63,933 bases of DNA from an uncultured Prevotellaceae bacterium (GTDB lineage Bacteria; Bacteroidota; Bacteroidia; Bacteroidales; Bacteroidaceae). The DNA lies in the NCBI GenBank assembly GCA_902800435.1, contig CADCEQ010000036.1, forward strand, positions 1-63,933, given 5' to 3'. Positions within the stretch are counted from its first letter, which is position 1. Each line of letters begins with the position of its first letter. A model generated the notes under the pieces. That model was not told the DNA's origin. It made no database searches and was given only the letters and a program-made list of their open reading frames with translations. Positions 44,201 through 52,763 of this stretch are shown here, one piece after another. Made by a program: the position numbers and the translations under genes.

Positions 44201-44822
44201 GTTCACAAACGGCGATGACGTCAACGCCACCCCGCTGTTCCACGCCGAGCTCTACGACAAGGACGGCATCAACGTATCGGGCGGCGGCATCGGCCACGAC
44301 CTGGAGCTGATTGTCGACGGCGCTATGACCACCACCTACGTGCTGAACGACTACTTCCAGTACGACTTCGGCGACTACCGCAGCGGCTCGCTCAACTACA
44401 GCCTGCCACAGCTCCCCGTAGGCCGGCACAAGCTGCTGTTCCGAGCCTGGGACGTGATGAACAACTCGTCGACGGCCGAGCTGGAGTTCAACGTCGTCAA
44501 GGGACTGGAGCCCTCCATCTTCAGCATCGACTGCACCAAGAACCCAGCCAAGACCGAGACCACCTTCATCGTCACCCACGACCGCACGGGCTCGCAGGTC
44601 GACATCGAGATTGACGTCTTCGACACCTCCGGCCGCCAGCTCTGGACTCACAAAGAGACAGGCGTCTCCTCCAGCCAGGCCTCCACCGTCACGTGGGACC
44701 TGACCACAACGGGCGGCCACCGACTCTCCACAGGCGTCTACCTCTACCGCGTGCGCCTCTCCTCGGAGGGCAGCTCGCAAGCCTCGAAAGCGAAGAAACT
44801 CATCATATTAGGCAATAAATAG
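41232..44822 (+). CDS. porU: Type IX secretion system sortase PorU
   Basis: This 1196-residue C25-peptidase-like protein has a signal peptide ending LCASAQ. An N-terminal domain leads to SVLATGRWAKIRVPETGVYQLT, and the caspase-like catalytic domain has H697 (NYSGHGAAY) and C730 (LTASCDIMPF). PorU cleaves the C-terminal sorting domain of exported proteins and attaches anionic LPS. Residues 126-163 (KTHPRPLP ... GPGVGL) are encoded by a palindromic element that looks inserted in frame. The C-terminus has its own beta-rich CTD-like region ending KAKKLIILGNK. Start and stop overlap neighbours by 4 bp and 24 bp separate it from porV. Confidence 0.92.
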   Translation: MNVRRYTLSVLLLLTGLCASAQEFFNLTASEVRIDSVLPLFTYTRELGAGYADSTYTVTIEYPEFIDMSETDVARLHKITDHELPPMPEIQQYIGVSRKRGTLYVAFTPIVFREGKYQKLVSFMIKTHPRPLPVGRGVDTPSAASRGTANYSPPYREGPGVGLQSVLATGRWAKIRVPETGVYQLTSDLVRSAGFSDINKVKIYGYGGALQPERLTADYLSETDDLKEVATCTVGGRRLFYAVGPVGWSSNTATTRTRNPYSDYGYYFLTENDSTALTVSEEQFKADHYPTPNDYHSLSEVDDYAWYHGGRNLYDSRLFGTGVQRTYQLAAPEGSKGRLTVVLSHDGPFTASVLVNGKEVGTVIVNTSPDRYSKAAVTTKTFTVEDALSADNTVTIRQTGGSNLRLDYLSLCYDTPQAWPDLATASIPVPQYVYNITNQNHHADTAVDMVIIIPTTQKLLGQAQRLKAYHEQKDSLRVRIVPADELFNEYSSGTPDANAYRRYLRMLYDRAETDADMPRYLLLFGDGAWDNRMKTAVWQNSSPDDFLLCYESENSFSETDCYVSDDYFCLMDDGEGGSMLVSDKSDIAVGRLSARTEAEAKIMVDKTVGYMQNENAGAWQNTLCFMGDDGDSNRHMKDAESVATLIGEQHPAFSVKKIYWDAYERQSSSTGFSYPDVTKLIRQQMQQGALLMNYSGHGAAYTLSHEQVLHLSDFEAATSLRLPLWLTASCDIMPFDGQEENIGETCMLNKQGGAVAFYGTTRTVYAQYNGYMNRAYTRYVLGRDAEGRRYTIGEAARLAKNLLMTPSSQGNDIGMDQTANKLQFTLLGDPALTLAAPTLQMVVDSINGEPANGEPVQLKVGQTVSIAGHIVGAPAFDGVVTLTVKDVEQEVTCRLNDPSAADSPLTFKDRPNTLYQGTDSVRQGRFKVRFALPKDISYNEGNGLITLYALSADKQQEASGYSTNCSLCSGDATATDGIGPNIYCYLNTTSFTNGDDVNATPLFHAELYDKDGINVSGGGIGHDLELIVDGAMTTTYVLNDYFQYDFGDYRSGSLNYSLPQLPVGRHKLLFRAWDVMNNSSTAELEFNVVKGLEPSIFSIDCTKNPAKTETTFIVTHDRTGSQVDIEIDVFDTSGRQLWTHKETGVSSSQASTVTWDLTTTGGHRLSTGVYLYRVRLSSEGSSQASKAKKLIILGNK
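41607..41720 (+). repeat. 114-bp near-perfect palindromic element inserted in frame in porU
   Basis: Arms of 39 bp at 41607-41645 and 41682-41720 match with a single mismatch, flanking a 36-nt loop. The length is exactly 38 codons and it starts on the first base of codon 126. The arms contain CCCCTCCCTGTAGGGAGGGG, itself a palindrome. Its peptide (HPRPLPVGRG, SPPYREGPGVG) is low-complexity and unlike PorU. Confidence 0.9.
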
Positions 44823-44846
44823 CAGGATAACCGCGTTATTAAGGAG

Positions 44847-46016
44847 ATGAAAACAAGAAAACTCATATTAGCCACCACCTGTTTGCTGTTCTGCGGCGGT
44901 GCCGCTGCCGCCCCCGACAACGACAAGCTCACCACCTTCAACCCCGTGGAGCACGCCGTCATCAGTGAGACCATTGCACCCGATGCACGCGGTGCCGGCA
45001 TGGGCGACGTCGGCGTGGCAACCGACCCCGACGTCAACTCACAGTACTGGAACCCCGCCAAGTACCCCTTCTGCATCAGCCGCGCCGGCGTGGCACTGAA
45101 CTACACCCCGTGGCTCCGCCAGCTGGTCAACGACATCGACCTGGCCTACGTCGCCGGCTACTACCGCATCGGCGACTACTCGGCCATCTCGGGTTCGCTG
45201 CGCTACTTCTCGCTCGGCGAGGTCTATACCGACTACGAGAACAGCGACATGACCGTGCGGCCCTACGAGATGTCGCTCGACGCCGCCTACTCGCTGATGC
45301 TCAGCGAGAGCTTCTCGCTGGCTGCCGCTATCCGCTGGATCTACAGCGACCTGCGCTTCGACTACAGCGAGGACTCCAAGCCTGCCTCGGCCTTCGCCGC
45401 CGACCTGGCCATGTACTATAACAACTACTTGATGCTCGGCAGCCGTGAGTGCCAACTGGGACTGGGTATGAACATCCGCAACATCGGCTCGAAGATCAGC
45501 TACTACGGCGACGAGGAGAGCCAGTTCATTCCCGCCAACCTGCGTCTCGGCGCCTCGCTGATGGTGCCCGTCGACGAGTACAACCGCTTCTCGTTCTCAG
45601 CCGATGCCAACAAGCTGCTCGTGCCCACCGTACCCCGTCAGGAGGAGGGCGAGAGCAACTCTGAATACCAGGACCGCGTGCGCCGCGACTACAGCGACGT
45701 GGGAAGTATCAAGGGTATGTTCCAGAGCTTCAGCGACGCCCCCGGCGGCTTCAAGGAGGAGATGGACGAGATTCAGTGGTCGGTGGGTGCCGAGTACGTC
45801 TACCACGACCAATTCTCCATCCGCGCCGGCTACCACCACCAGGCCGAGTCGAAGGGTAACCTGAAGTATTTTACCGTCGGAGGCGGCTTCCGCATGAGCG
45901 TCTTCTCGCTCGACGTGGGCTACGTCATCTCGACCGCCCGCTCGAACCCCCTCGACCAGACGCTCCGCTTCACCCTCGCCTTCGACATGGACGGACTTAA
46001 AGACTTGTTCAAATGA
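44847..46016 (+). CDS. porV: Type IX secretion outer-membrane protein PorV (LptO)
   Basis: This 389-residue FadL-like barrel has a signal peptide ending GGAAAA. The SQYWNPAKYPF segment and a long beta-strand series end in TLRFTLAFDMD. PorV shuttles folded T9SS cargo from the translocon to the attachment complex containing PorU. As I recall, porU-porV-ispF is also the order in Porphyromonas gingivalis. The next gene begins within its stop. Confidence 0.92.
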   Translation: MKTRKLILATTCLLFCGGAAAAPDNDKLTTFNPVEHAVISETIAPDARGAGMGDVGVATDPDVNSQYWNPAKYPFCISRAGVALNYTPWLRQLVNDIDLAYVAGYYRIGDYSAISGSLRYFSLGEVYTDYENSDMTVRPYEMSLDAAYSLMLSESFSLAAAIRWIYSDLRFDYSEDSKPASAFAADLAMYYNNYLMLGSRECQLGLGMNIRNIGSKISYYGDEESQFIPANLRLGASLMVPVDEYNRFSFSADANKLLVPTVPRQEEGESNSEYQDRVRRDYSDVGSIKGMFQSFSDAPGGFKEEMDEIQWSVGAEYVYHDQFSIRAGYHHQAESKGNLKYFTVGGGFRMSVFSLDVGYVISTARSNPLDQTLRFTLAFDMDGLKDLFK

Positions 46017-46489
46017 TAAGAGTAGGAATGGGCTACGACGTCCACCAGCTGGTTCCCAACCGGGAACTGTGGATGGGCGGCATTAAGATAGAGCACTCAC
46101 TCGGACTGCTCGGCCACAGCGACGCCGACGTGCTGATTCACGCCATCTGCGACGCACTGCTCGGTGCTGCCAACATGCGCGACATCGGCTACCACTTCCC
46201 CGACACGGCTGCCGAGACCGACGGCATGGACAGCAAGATTATCTTGGAGAAGACCATCGAACTGATAGCTCAGAAAGGCTACCGCTTCGTCAACCTCGAC
46301 GCCACCATCTGTGCCGAGCGGCCGAAGATGAACCCACACATCCCGCAGATGCAGCAGTGCCTGGCCGGCATCATCGGCACCGACCCCGACAACGTCAGCA
46401 TCAAGGCCACCACCACCGAGCGCCTCGGCTTCACCGGTCGCGAGGAGGGCATCTCGGCCTACGCTGTCGTCCTCATTGAGCGTGACTGA
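46013..46489 (+). CDS. ispF: 2-C-methyl-D-erythritol 2,4-cyclodiphosphate synthase
   Basis: This 158-residue enzyme of the non-mevalonate isoprenoid pathway has GYDVHQL (metal ligands D9, H11), LLGHSDADVLIHAICDALLGAA (metal ligand His), FPDTAAETDGMDSKI and the ATTTERLGFTGREEGI substrate loop. Its ATG lies within the porV stop. Length equals the family norm. Confidence 0.96.
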   Translation: MIRVGMGYDVHQLVPNRELWMGGIKIEHSLGLLGHSDADVLIHAICDALLGAANMRDIGYHFPDTAAETDGMDSKIILEKTIELIAQKGYRFVNLDATICAERPKMNPHIPQMQQCLAGIIGTDPDNVSIKATTTERLGFTGREEGISAYAVVLIERD

Positions 46490-46499
46490 ATAAGTGACC

Positions 46500-47480
46500 A
46501 TGCAAACCATGATACGACTGAGCCGATGGCTCGCTGCGAATGCCTCGCTTTTCATCATCGCCATTGCCGTGGTTACTTTTTTCGTCCCAGACCTCTTTGT
46601 GTGGGTTCGCGGCACGACGCAGACCGTCATTCTCGGCATCATCATGCTGACGATGGGACTGACGCTGACAACAGACGACTTTCGTATCCTAGCCCGCAGG
46701 CCCTTCGACATTCTGATAGGTGCCTGCGCCCAATTCTTCATTATGCCATGCGTTGCCTATCTGCTGGTGCATGTGTTCAGACTGGAGCCGGCGCTGGCTC
46801 TGGGAATCCTGCTGGTGGGCTGTTGCCCCGGCGGCGTATCGAGCAACATCATGTCGTATCTCTGTCATGGCGATGTGGCCTTCAGTGTCGGCATGACATG
46901 TGCCTCTACCCTACTCGCCCCCGTGATGACGCCGCTGCTGATGGAGTTCACGGCTGGCCAAATCATTGAAATCGATGCTATCGGCATGTTCCTGAACATC
47001 CTGATTGTGACGATTATTCCCGTTGGAATCGGCTGTTTCTTAAATTACACATATTCAAAGAACAAGCATTTCCCCACGATTCAGTTGCTGATGCCGGGAT
47101 TAAGCGTCATCTGCCTGGCCTGCATCGTGGGCGGTGTTATATCAACGGTTCACGACGACCTCGTGGCCCGCGGCCTCTGGCTCTTCCTCTGGACGTTTGC
47201 CGTCGTCTTCTGCCACAACACTTTGGGTTATATCCTCGGCTATACGGCTGGCCGACTCGCCAAATTCAACAAAGCCAAGAAGCGCACCATCTCGATTGAG
47301 GTGGGTATGCAGAATGCGGGACTTGCCACCGTTCTGGCCGGCAACTTCTTCGCTGCCCAGCCGCTCGCCGTACTGCCCTGTGCCATCAGCTGTGCTTGGC
47401 ACTCCATCAGTGGGACCATTCTCGCTGGGCTCTTCCTTCGCTTAGACGGGCGCTCCGCTACTCAAGAAAAAACAGACTGA
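46500..47480 (+). CDS. Bile acid:sodium symporter family transporter
   Basis: This 326-residue protein has eight or nine hydrophobic segments and the BASS-family GCCPGGVSSNIMSYL motif. A later EVGMQNAGLATVLA motif is seen as well. In bacteria these proteins carry organic anions with sodium; no bile-acid role is implied. GTG at 46494 and ATG at 46509 are alternative starts. It ends by overlapping the convergent transporter by 23 bp. Confidence 0.87.
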   Translation: MQTMIRLSRWLAANASLFIIAIAVVTFFVPDLFVWVRGTTQTVILGIIMLTMGLTLTTDDFRILARRPFDILIGACAQFFIMPCVAYLLVHVFRLEPALALGILLVGCCPGGVSSNIMSYLCHGDVAFSVGMTCASTLLAPVMTPLLMEFTAGQIIEIDAIGMFLNILIVTIIPVGIGCFLNYTYSKNKHFPTIQLLMPGLSVICLACIVGGVISTVHDDLVARGLWLFLWTFAVVFCHNTLGYILGYTAGRLAKFNKAKKRTISIEVGMQNAGLATVLAGNFFAAQPLAVLPCAISCAWHSISGTILAGLFLRLDGRSATQEKTD

Positions 47481-48396
47481 CGCCGATAACAGAAATAAAT
47501 GCGCCCACAACTGCCTTCCACGTAATCTTCTCGTGAAAGAGCCAATAAGACGGCAGAAGGATGATGATGGGCGTCATCGCCATCAACGTGGAGGCGATGC
47601 CTGCAGCCGTATATTGCACAGCCATCAGCGAGAAACCAACTCCTACGAAGGGACCGAAGATGGTAGTCGCCGTAGCAACGGACAGTCCTTTCCTATCGTG
47701 CAACGCCTCGCGCAAATGTCCCATTTCATCGCGGAAATACGACAACATCAAGAACCCGATGATGCCAGCTACGCAACGATAGAAATTAGCGCTGAAGGGT
47801 ACCAGCCATTCGGGTACGCCCGCAGTGGCCAAGGCGGCCATGTCGTAGTGGTCCATACCTATCTTGCTCAACACCAAACCAACGCCCTGACAGACGGCAG
47901 CCCCGATGGCATAGAGCACCCCATTGAGGGGCAACTTCAATGAAACCTTATGATGCTCTCCGCGGCCAAGCACAGAGATGCCGATGCCAAAGAGCGTGAC
48001 CAACATGGCCACAATGCTCATCGCCCTCATCTGCTGTCCGAGCGTCACCCATGCCATCAGCGCTGCAGACAAAGGGGCAAGCGTCATGAAAAGCTGCCCA
48101 TAACGCGAACCTATTATTATATAGCACTGGAACAGGCAGAAGTCGCCAATCACGTAGCCCACCAGTCCAGACAACAGCATCCAGCTACAAGCATCGGCAG
48201 GCACGACTGTAGGCAGCGGATTGCCCGTCACCGCCCCGAAGAGTACCAGCGAGAACACCAGTGCCAGCGCCATTCTCAGAACATTCAGCGTGAGATTGCC
48301 CAACCGCTTCGAGCCAAACTCGCTCAGCAGCGCCGTTGCCGTCCATGAGAACGCTACGCCAATAGAAATCAGTTCACCTAAATAAGTCATAGCCAT
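47458..48396 (-). CDS. EamA/DMT-family transporter
   Basis: This 312-residue protein has ten hydrophobic segments in two EamA repeats (SGLVGYVIGDFCLFQCYIIIG and a second repeat around IFGPFVGVGFSLMAVQYT), typical of metabolite exporters. Substrate unknown. A promoter element at 48407-48414 ends only about 10 bp before ATG 48396, so the leader would be very short; ATG 48390 is an alternative start. Confidence 0.85.
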   Translation of the reverse strand: MAMTYLGELISIGVAFSWTATALLSEFGSKRLGNLTLNVLRMALALVFSLVLFGAVTGNPLPTVVPADACSWMLLSGLVGYVIGDFCLFQCYIIIGSRYGQLFMTLAPLSAALMAWVTLGQQMRAMSIVAMLVTLFGIGISVLGRGEHHKVSLKLPLNGVLYAIGAAVCQGVGLVLSKIGMDHYDMAALATAGVPEWLVPFSANFYRCVAGIIGFLMLSYFRDEMGHLREALHDRKGLSVATATTIFGPFVGVGFSLMAVQYTAAGIASTLMAMTPIIILLPSYWLFHEKITWKAVVGAFISVIGVSLFFLE

Positions 48397-48406
48397 TTTC
48401 GCGGTG

Positions 48407-48464
48407 CAAAGGTACAACTTTTCTTAAAGAAAAACCTAAGATAAGAAGAAAATCATTATCTTTG
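48407..48464. promoter_or_regulatory. Divergent -7 elements between the two transporters
   Basis: TACCTTTG on minus (48407-48414) and TATCTTTG on plus (48457-48464). Each lies 10-11 bases from its ATG (48396 and 48474), predicting leaders of only a few bases. Confidence 0.55.
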
Positions 48465-48473
48465 CACCAGAAT

Positions 48474-49637
48474 ATGAAGAAATTAGGATTACTGCCACGC
48501 ATTATTATCGCCATCGTGATGGGGATACTGATCGGGAACGTGCTGCCAGAAGGATGGGTGCGCGTGTTTGTGACGTTCAACTATGTGTTCAGCCAATTCC
48601 TGGGTTTCCTCATCCCGCTCATCATCATCGGACTGGTTACCCCAGCCATTGCCGACATCGGAAAAGCAGCCGGCCGGCTGTTGCTGCTGACAGTAGGACT
48701 GGCTTATGCTGATACCATCGTGGCCGGACTGTTGGGCTTTGCCACAGGTTCGATGTTCTTTCCGATGCTGATTGACACGGAGACCACGACAGCAATAGAG
48801 AAAGCGGAAACGCTGCAGCCCTACTTCCTACTGAATATTCCCGCTATTCTCGACGTGATGGCAGCATTGGTAAGTTCTTTCGTGGTGGGCATCGGCATCG
48901 CCTACACTGACTCACCGACGCTGAAGAAAGGCTTCGCGGAGTTCCGTGTCATCATCGAGAAGACCATTCAGGTGGCCATCATCCCGCTCCTTCCGCTCTA
49001 TATCTTCGGCATCTTCCTCGGCATGACCTTTACGGGTGAAGTTTATCACATCATCTTGGTGTTCGCCAAGATTATCTGTATCATCTTTGTGCTGCACATC
49101 GTCATCCTCACGTATGAGTTCCTGATTGCCGGTGGACTTTCAAGGAAGAACCCGCTGCGCCTGTTGGCGAATATGCTGCCGGCTTATTTCACCGCCTTAG
49201 GTACATCGTCGAGTGCCGCAACCATTCCCGTCACCCTGCGACAGACAAAAAAGAACGGAGTTAGCGATGAAATCGCAAGTTTCTGCGTGCCACTTTGTGC
49301 GACTATTCACATTGCGGGCTCGATGATGAAGATTACCTGCTGCGCCCTCACCGTCTGTCTCATAGACGGTCTGCCCCACGACTTGCCGATATTCCTCCAT
49401 TTCATCATGCTACTGGGCATCTGTATGGTGGCGGCTCCTGGCGTGCCTGGCGGAGCGGCAATGGCGGCATTGGGACCTCTGGCTGGTGTGCTGGGATTTA
49501 CACCTGAAGCGCAGGCACTCATCATCGCCCTCTACATCGCTATGGACTCCTTCGGCACTGCCTGCAACGTGACCGGCGACGGCGCCCTTGCCGTTATCAT
49601 CGATAAATTGCACAAAAACAATCATGTCAAACCATAA
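48474..49637 (+). CDS. Dicarboxylate/amino acid:cation symporter (DAACS family)
   Basis: This 387-residue membrane protein has ten hydrophobic segments, a serine-rich [12 protein letters not shown] loop, [16 protein letters not shown] and a final [15 protein letters not shown] stretch. These fit sodium- or proton-coupled glutamate/serine-type symporters. The exact amino acid is not determined. TTG 48462 is an in-frame alternative but overlaps the -7 element. Confidence 0.9.
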   Translation: MKKLGLLPRIIIAIVMGILIGNVLPEGWVRVFVTFNYVFSQFLGFLIPLIIIGLVTPAIADIGKAAGRLLLLTVGLAYADTIVAGLLGFATGSMFFPMLIDTETTTAIEKAETLQPYFLLNIPAILDVMAALVSSFVVGIGIAYTDSPTLKKGFAEFRVIIEKTIQVAIIPLLPLYIFGIFLGMTFTGEVYHIILVFAKIICIIFVLHIVILTYEFLIAGGLSRKNPLRLLANMLPAYFTALGTSSSAATIPVTLRQTKKNGVSDEIASFCVPLCATIHIAGSMMKITCCALTVCLIDGLPHDLPIFLHFIMLLGICMVAAPGVPGGAAMAALGPLAGVLGFTPEAQALIIALYIAMDSFGTACNVTGDGALAVIIDKLHKNNHVKP

Positions 49638-49650
49638 AACATTGAATCGT

Positions 49651-50180
49651 ATGAAAGACAATCGGATTATTGCATCGGCCCTTATTGCGCTTGGCATCTT
49701 TTGTATGGGTTGGTTCATCAAGGCTGGCATCGACAACTTTGCCAACAAGGACCGCAAGGTAACGGTAAAGGGCCTGGCAGAGCGCGAGGTGCCTGCCGAC
49801 AAGGTGACGTGGAGCATCGGCACGAAGGTTACGGGCAACGACCTGCCTTTGCTCTATGAGAGCATCAACTTCCAGACGGACAAGATCAAGAGATTCTTGC
49901 GACAGAACGGGCTCGAAGAGAAGGAAATCACGGTCAATCCGCCTTCAATCAGCGACTTGGAGGCTCGCGAATGGGGTGATAACCAGAAGAACTTCCGCTA
50001 TATCGTCACCACGACGATTACCGTAGCAACAAACAAGGTGACAGAGGTAAACAAAGCCATCTTCGCCAGATTCAGACAGCCGGTCAGGGACAGTTCGAGA
50101 TTGAAGACCGCGACCAGAACACCCCCTACATCAAGAAGCTGCGCGTCGTGACGACTATCACCTACTCGCTGAAAGACTGA
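49651..50180 (+). pseudogene. SIMPL (DUF541) domain protein, broken by internal deletion and frameshift
   Basis: From ATG 49651 the frame reads as a SIMPL protein: membrane segment (about 5-25), [39 protein letters not shown] and a beta repeat ending [11 protein letters not shown] near 50067. Then homology stops and the frame ends at 50151 in an unrelated tail. In another frame, 50071-50180 encodes the family's end, [20 protein letters not shown] and then [12 protein letters not shown], followed by TGA. Normal proteins are about 235 residues; the middle 55-60 codons are missing. An internal deletion not divisible by three explains both facts. A sequencing or assembly fault is possible but would need a deletion, not a single base. 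Confidence 0.8.
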
Positions 50181-50203
50181 TTTCAATATTTTAACGAAAA
50201 ACA

Positions 50204-50235
50204 TTTGGAATGAAATGGGAAAAAGCGTATTTTTG
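50204..50235 (+). promoter_or_regulatory. Promoter of the PepSY-like lipoprotein pair
   Basis: TTTG at 50204-50207 and TATTTTTG at 50228-50235 with 20 bp between; ATG at 50268. Confidence 0.7.
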
Positions 50236-50267
50236 CAGTCTGTACAACACATAAAAGAGAAAAGAAT

Positions 50268-50525
50268 ATGAAAAAGACGAAAATCCTGATGACGGCAATG
50301 GCCTTCCTGGCTGCTACTCTTATTTCGTGCGACGACAAGCCTATACCCGCAGAGCAACTGCCCGCCGCAGCCCAGACCTATATTCAGGAAAACTATCCTG
50401 ACTGCAAGGTGCTGATGGCCAAGAAAGACTACGAAATGTTCAGTACTACCTACGAGGTGAAGCTCGAAAACGGTCTGGAGCTGAAATTCGACAGCGACGG
50501 GTTGCTTACTGATATCGATGACTAA
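50268..50525 (+). CDS. Small PepSY-like lipoprotein
   Basis: This 85-residue protein has a lipobox (ATLISC) and a single PepSY-like repeat (QLPAAAQTYIQENYPDCKVL and VKLENGLELKFDSDG), ending in DIDD like the larger genes. It is half the size of the next gene and of the paralogue at 24.3 kb, so it may be the single-repeat form. It is first in a unit with the gene at 50562. Confidence 0.8.
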   Translation: MKKTKILMTAMAFLAATLISCDDKPIPAEQLPAAAQTYIQENYPDCKVLMAKKDYEMFSTTYEVKLENGLELKFDSDGLLTDIDD

Positions 50526-50561
50526 AACAACATGTATAACCTTTTATAAAAACTGAAAACA

Positions 50562-50990
50562 ATGAAAAAGAGCTTATTTATCCTGATGGCCTTCGTGCTG
50601 ACCATGTGTATGCCCGCAATGGCCGACAACGACCGAGTAATTACATTCGACCAGCTTCCCGCACAAGCACAGGAGCTGCTGAAAAAGCACTTCGCTGAAA
50701 AAGTTCCCCTCATCATCACCGTCGACTGGGACGACTACAAGGTGATTTACCAAAGTGGTGAGAAAGTAGAATTCGACAAGAAAGGCAACTGGAAGGATTT
50801 GGACTGCAAGGTGTCGCGCGTTCCTGTTGCTTTGATTCCTGAGCAGATTAAAGCCAACGTCAAGGCAACCTTCCCTGGAGCCATTATCATCAAGCTCGAT
50901 CGTGACCGTCGCGGCTACGATGTCAAGCTGAACAACGGTATGGAGCTGGAGTATAACAAGAAGTTCCAGGTTGTCGACATCGACGACTAA
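50562..50990 (+). CDS. Secreted PepSY-like protein, paralogue of the 24.3-kb gene
   Basis: This 142-residue protein has a signal peptide ending CMPAMA and two PepSY-like halves (ITFDQLPAQAQELLKKHF and ALIPEQIKANVKATFPG). It aligns from end to end with the protein of 24277-24705, with mostly conservative changes. The genes lie 26 kb apart in opposite orientation. Function unknown. Confidence 0.85.
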   Translation: MKKSLFILMAFVLTMCMPAMADNDRVITFDQLPAQAQELLKKHFAEKVPLIITVDWDDYKVIYQSGEKVEFDKKGNWKDLDCKVSRVPVALIPEQIKANVKATFPGAIIIKLDRDRRGYDVKLNNGMELEYNKKFQVVDIDD

Positions 50991-51037
50991 ACGCTGCTTC
51001 ACTCGTAGAGGGTGAGGAAAAATGAGTAGAAAAGTCG

Positions 51038-51045
51038 TATCTTTG
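51038..51045 (+). promoter_or_regulatory. -7 element upstream of the first TPR lipoprotein
   Basis: TATCTTTG, about 34 bases before ATG 51079; no obvious TTTG box at the right distance. Confidence 0.5.
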
Positions 51046-51078
51046 CAAGCGATTTGTAGATAACGATTAGGAACACTG

Positions 51079-52557
51079 ATGATGCTCCACCGTTTCACAA
51101 CCCCGCTGCTGCTACTCCTGCTGCTCACCGCCTGCACCGACAGCCGGGAGCAGCAGCTCCAGTTAGAGGAACTGGAGCGGCAGAACCGTGCCGACAGCGT
51201 GATGCAGGACCTCGCGCTGGCCCAGTCGCTCGCCGACCACTTCGACCGCCACGGCACCCGTAACGAGCAGCTTCGCGCCCACTACATCCTTGGCCGCACC
51301 CATGCCGACCGCGGTGAGTTGCCCCAGGCCGTCGCCGCTTACAACGATGCTGCGGATCGGGCTGATACCACCGCTACCGATTGCGACTACCGCACGCTGA
51401 GCCGCGCCTACGCGCAACTAGCACAACTCTACTACAACCAGCTACTGCCCGACAATATGATTCGTCATGGACGGATGGCTATGAAATATACAAAGATGGC
51501 CAACGACACGATGGCCTACTTAGCCTGTTATGCCATGTTGGCCGAAGGGTATGAGATGAAAAATATGTCAGACTCAGCATTGCAGATTTTATTGGATTCT
51601 TATTCTCTATATAATAAAATAGGTTCTAGACAACTGGCTTCATCACTATGTTGTTCTATTGCTGAAATCTACAGGCAGCAGAAAAACTATTCGCAAGCAC
51701 AAAAATATATGAGGGAATATGAAACACAGTCCAATTTCTTTGATAAATGCGATAATATAGAACCAGGCAAGGAAATATACTATTTCTGCAAGGGACAACT
51801 TTGCCTTGATATGTCTGACAAAAACTGTGCAGAACACTACTTCCGTAAGCTGTTTGGAGTCGCCAACACCTACGATTTGAAGATTGCAGCCTTTGATGGT
51901 CTTCAGCGGTTCTACACCAAGTATTTCAATAAAGACTCGCTGGTAAAATACGTTACACTAAGCGACAGTATTTGTAAAATTGCTCACAATGATGTGGAGA
52001 TGCAGAAAACACTCCAGGTTCAGGCTATGTACGACTATACGCGTAGCGAGCAGATTGCCCATCAAAAGGAGCAGGAGGCAGATCGGTATAAGATTGCTTG
52101 TGCACTCTTCGCCATTTTAATTTTTCTTTTTGTCATTGCCTATATTCATAATCGCAACGAGAAGCATCGACTGGAAGACAGAATAAAGCTTTTGCGAGGC
52201 TATGCTGTCAACAAGAACCTATATGACAGTCCAATTGCCCAGCATTTCCGTGAGCTACTGAAAACTAATCCCTATCAGAACCCGAGCATGAACGATTGGA
52301 AGGAACTGGCTGCCCTTATCGAAAGCGTAATACCCAACTTCCGTGAGAAGTTGCAGACAGACTCTCACCAGTTGTCAGACGCCGAGTATGATGTCTGTAT
52401 GCTCATCAAAATACAAATTCCATCTTCCGACATAGCCCGACTTAAACAGATTGTACCCTCTTACGTCACACAGATTCGTAAAAACATCTACCAAAGACTC
52501 TTTGCGAAAAAGGGAAGAGCCAACGAACTGGACGAATACATCATGTCGTTGTCTTAA
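51079..52557 (+). CDS. TPR lipoprotein with transmembrane segment and C-terminal HTH-like region
   Basis: This 492-residue protein has a lipobox-like LLLTACTDS, then tetratricopeptide-like repeats (about 30-310) and one strong hydrophobic helix (about 336-355). The cytoplasmic end contains SDAEYDVCMLIKIQIPSSDIARL and VTQIRKNIYQRLF, resembling the C-terminal helix-turn-helix found in Bacteroidota TPR sensor-like proteins. A membrane-spanning one-component regulator is plausible but not shown. GC content falls in the middle third (51.5-52.2 kb). It is a paralogue of 57561-59060, sharing nearly identical DNA at residues about 25-75. Confidence 0.75.
   Translation: MMLHRFTTPLLLLLLLTACTDSREQQLQLEELERQNRADSVMQDLALAQSLADHFDRHGTRNEQLRAHYILGRTHADRGELPQAVAAYNDAADRADTTATDCDYRTLSRAYAQLAQLYYNQLLPDNMIRHGRMAMKYTKMANDTMAYLACYAMLAEGYEMKNMSDSALQILLDSYSLYNKIGSRQLASSLCCSIAEIYRQQKNYSQAQKYMREYETQSNFFDKCDNIEPGKEIYYFCKGQLCLDMSDKNCAEHYFRKLFGVANTYDLKIAAFDGLQRFYTKYFNKDSLVKYVTLSDSICKIAHNDVEMQKTLQVQAMYDYTRSEQIAHQKEQEADRYKIACALFAILIFLFVIAYIHNRNEKHRLEDRIKLLRGYAVNKNLYDSPIAQHFRELLKTNPYQNPSMNDWKELAALIESVIPNFREKLQTDSHQLSDAEYDVCMLIKIQIPSSDIARLKQIVPSYVTQIRKNIYQRLFAKKGRANELDEYIMSLS
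51151..51299 (+). repeat. 149-bp near-identical duplicate segment, copy 1
   Basis: It matches 57645-57793 with four differences, three of them synonymous. Outside this block the two genes are diverged. Confidence 0.85.
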
Positions 52558-52701
52558 ATGCAATAATTGCCCATTTCATCGGATGTTTTTGTTGTTTTTG
52601 CTTCTATACAATCCATATGGAAACCTTATAACAGATTCTTCTCGCTCATTTTGTGAAAACATTTCAGTGGTTTTTTCTACCACCCAATGCACTTTTTTGC
52701 G

Positions 52702-52709
52702 TATCTTTG
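52702..52709 (+). promoter_or_regulatory. -7 element upstream of the lipoprotein pair
   Basis: TATCTTTG lies about 54 bases before ATG 52764 in an otherwise featureless AT-rich gap (52558-52763). Confidence 0.5.
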
Positions 52710-52763
52710 ACGTCAAATCACAAAACCTGTTCCCGTGATTCCCATAACTAGTCAAATTAAAAT

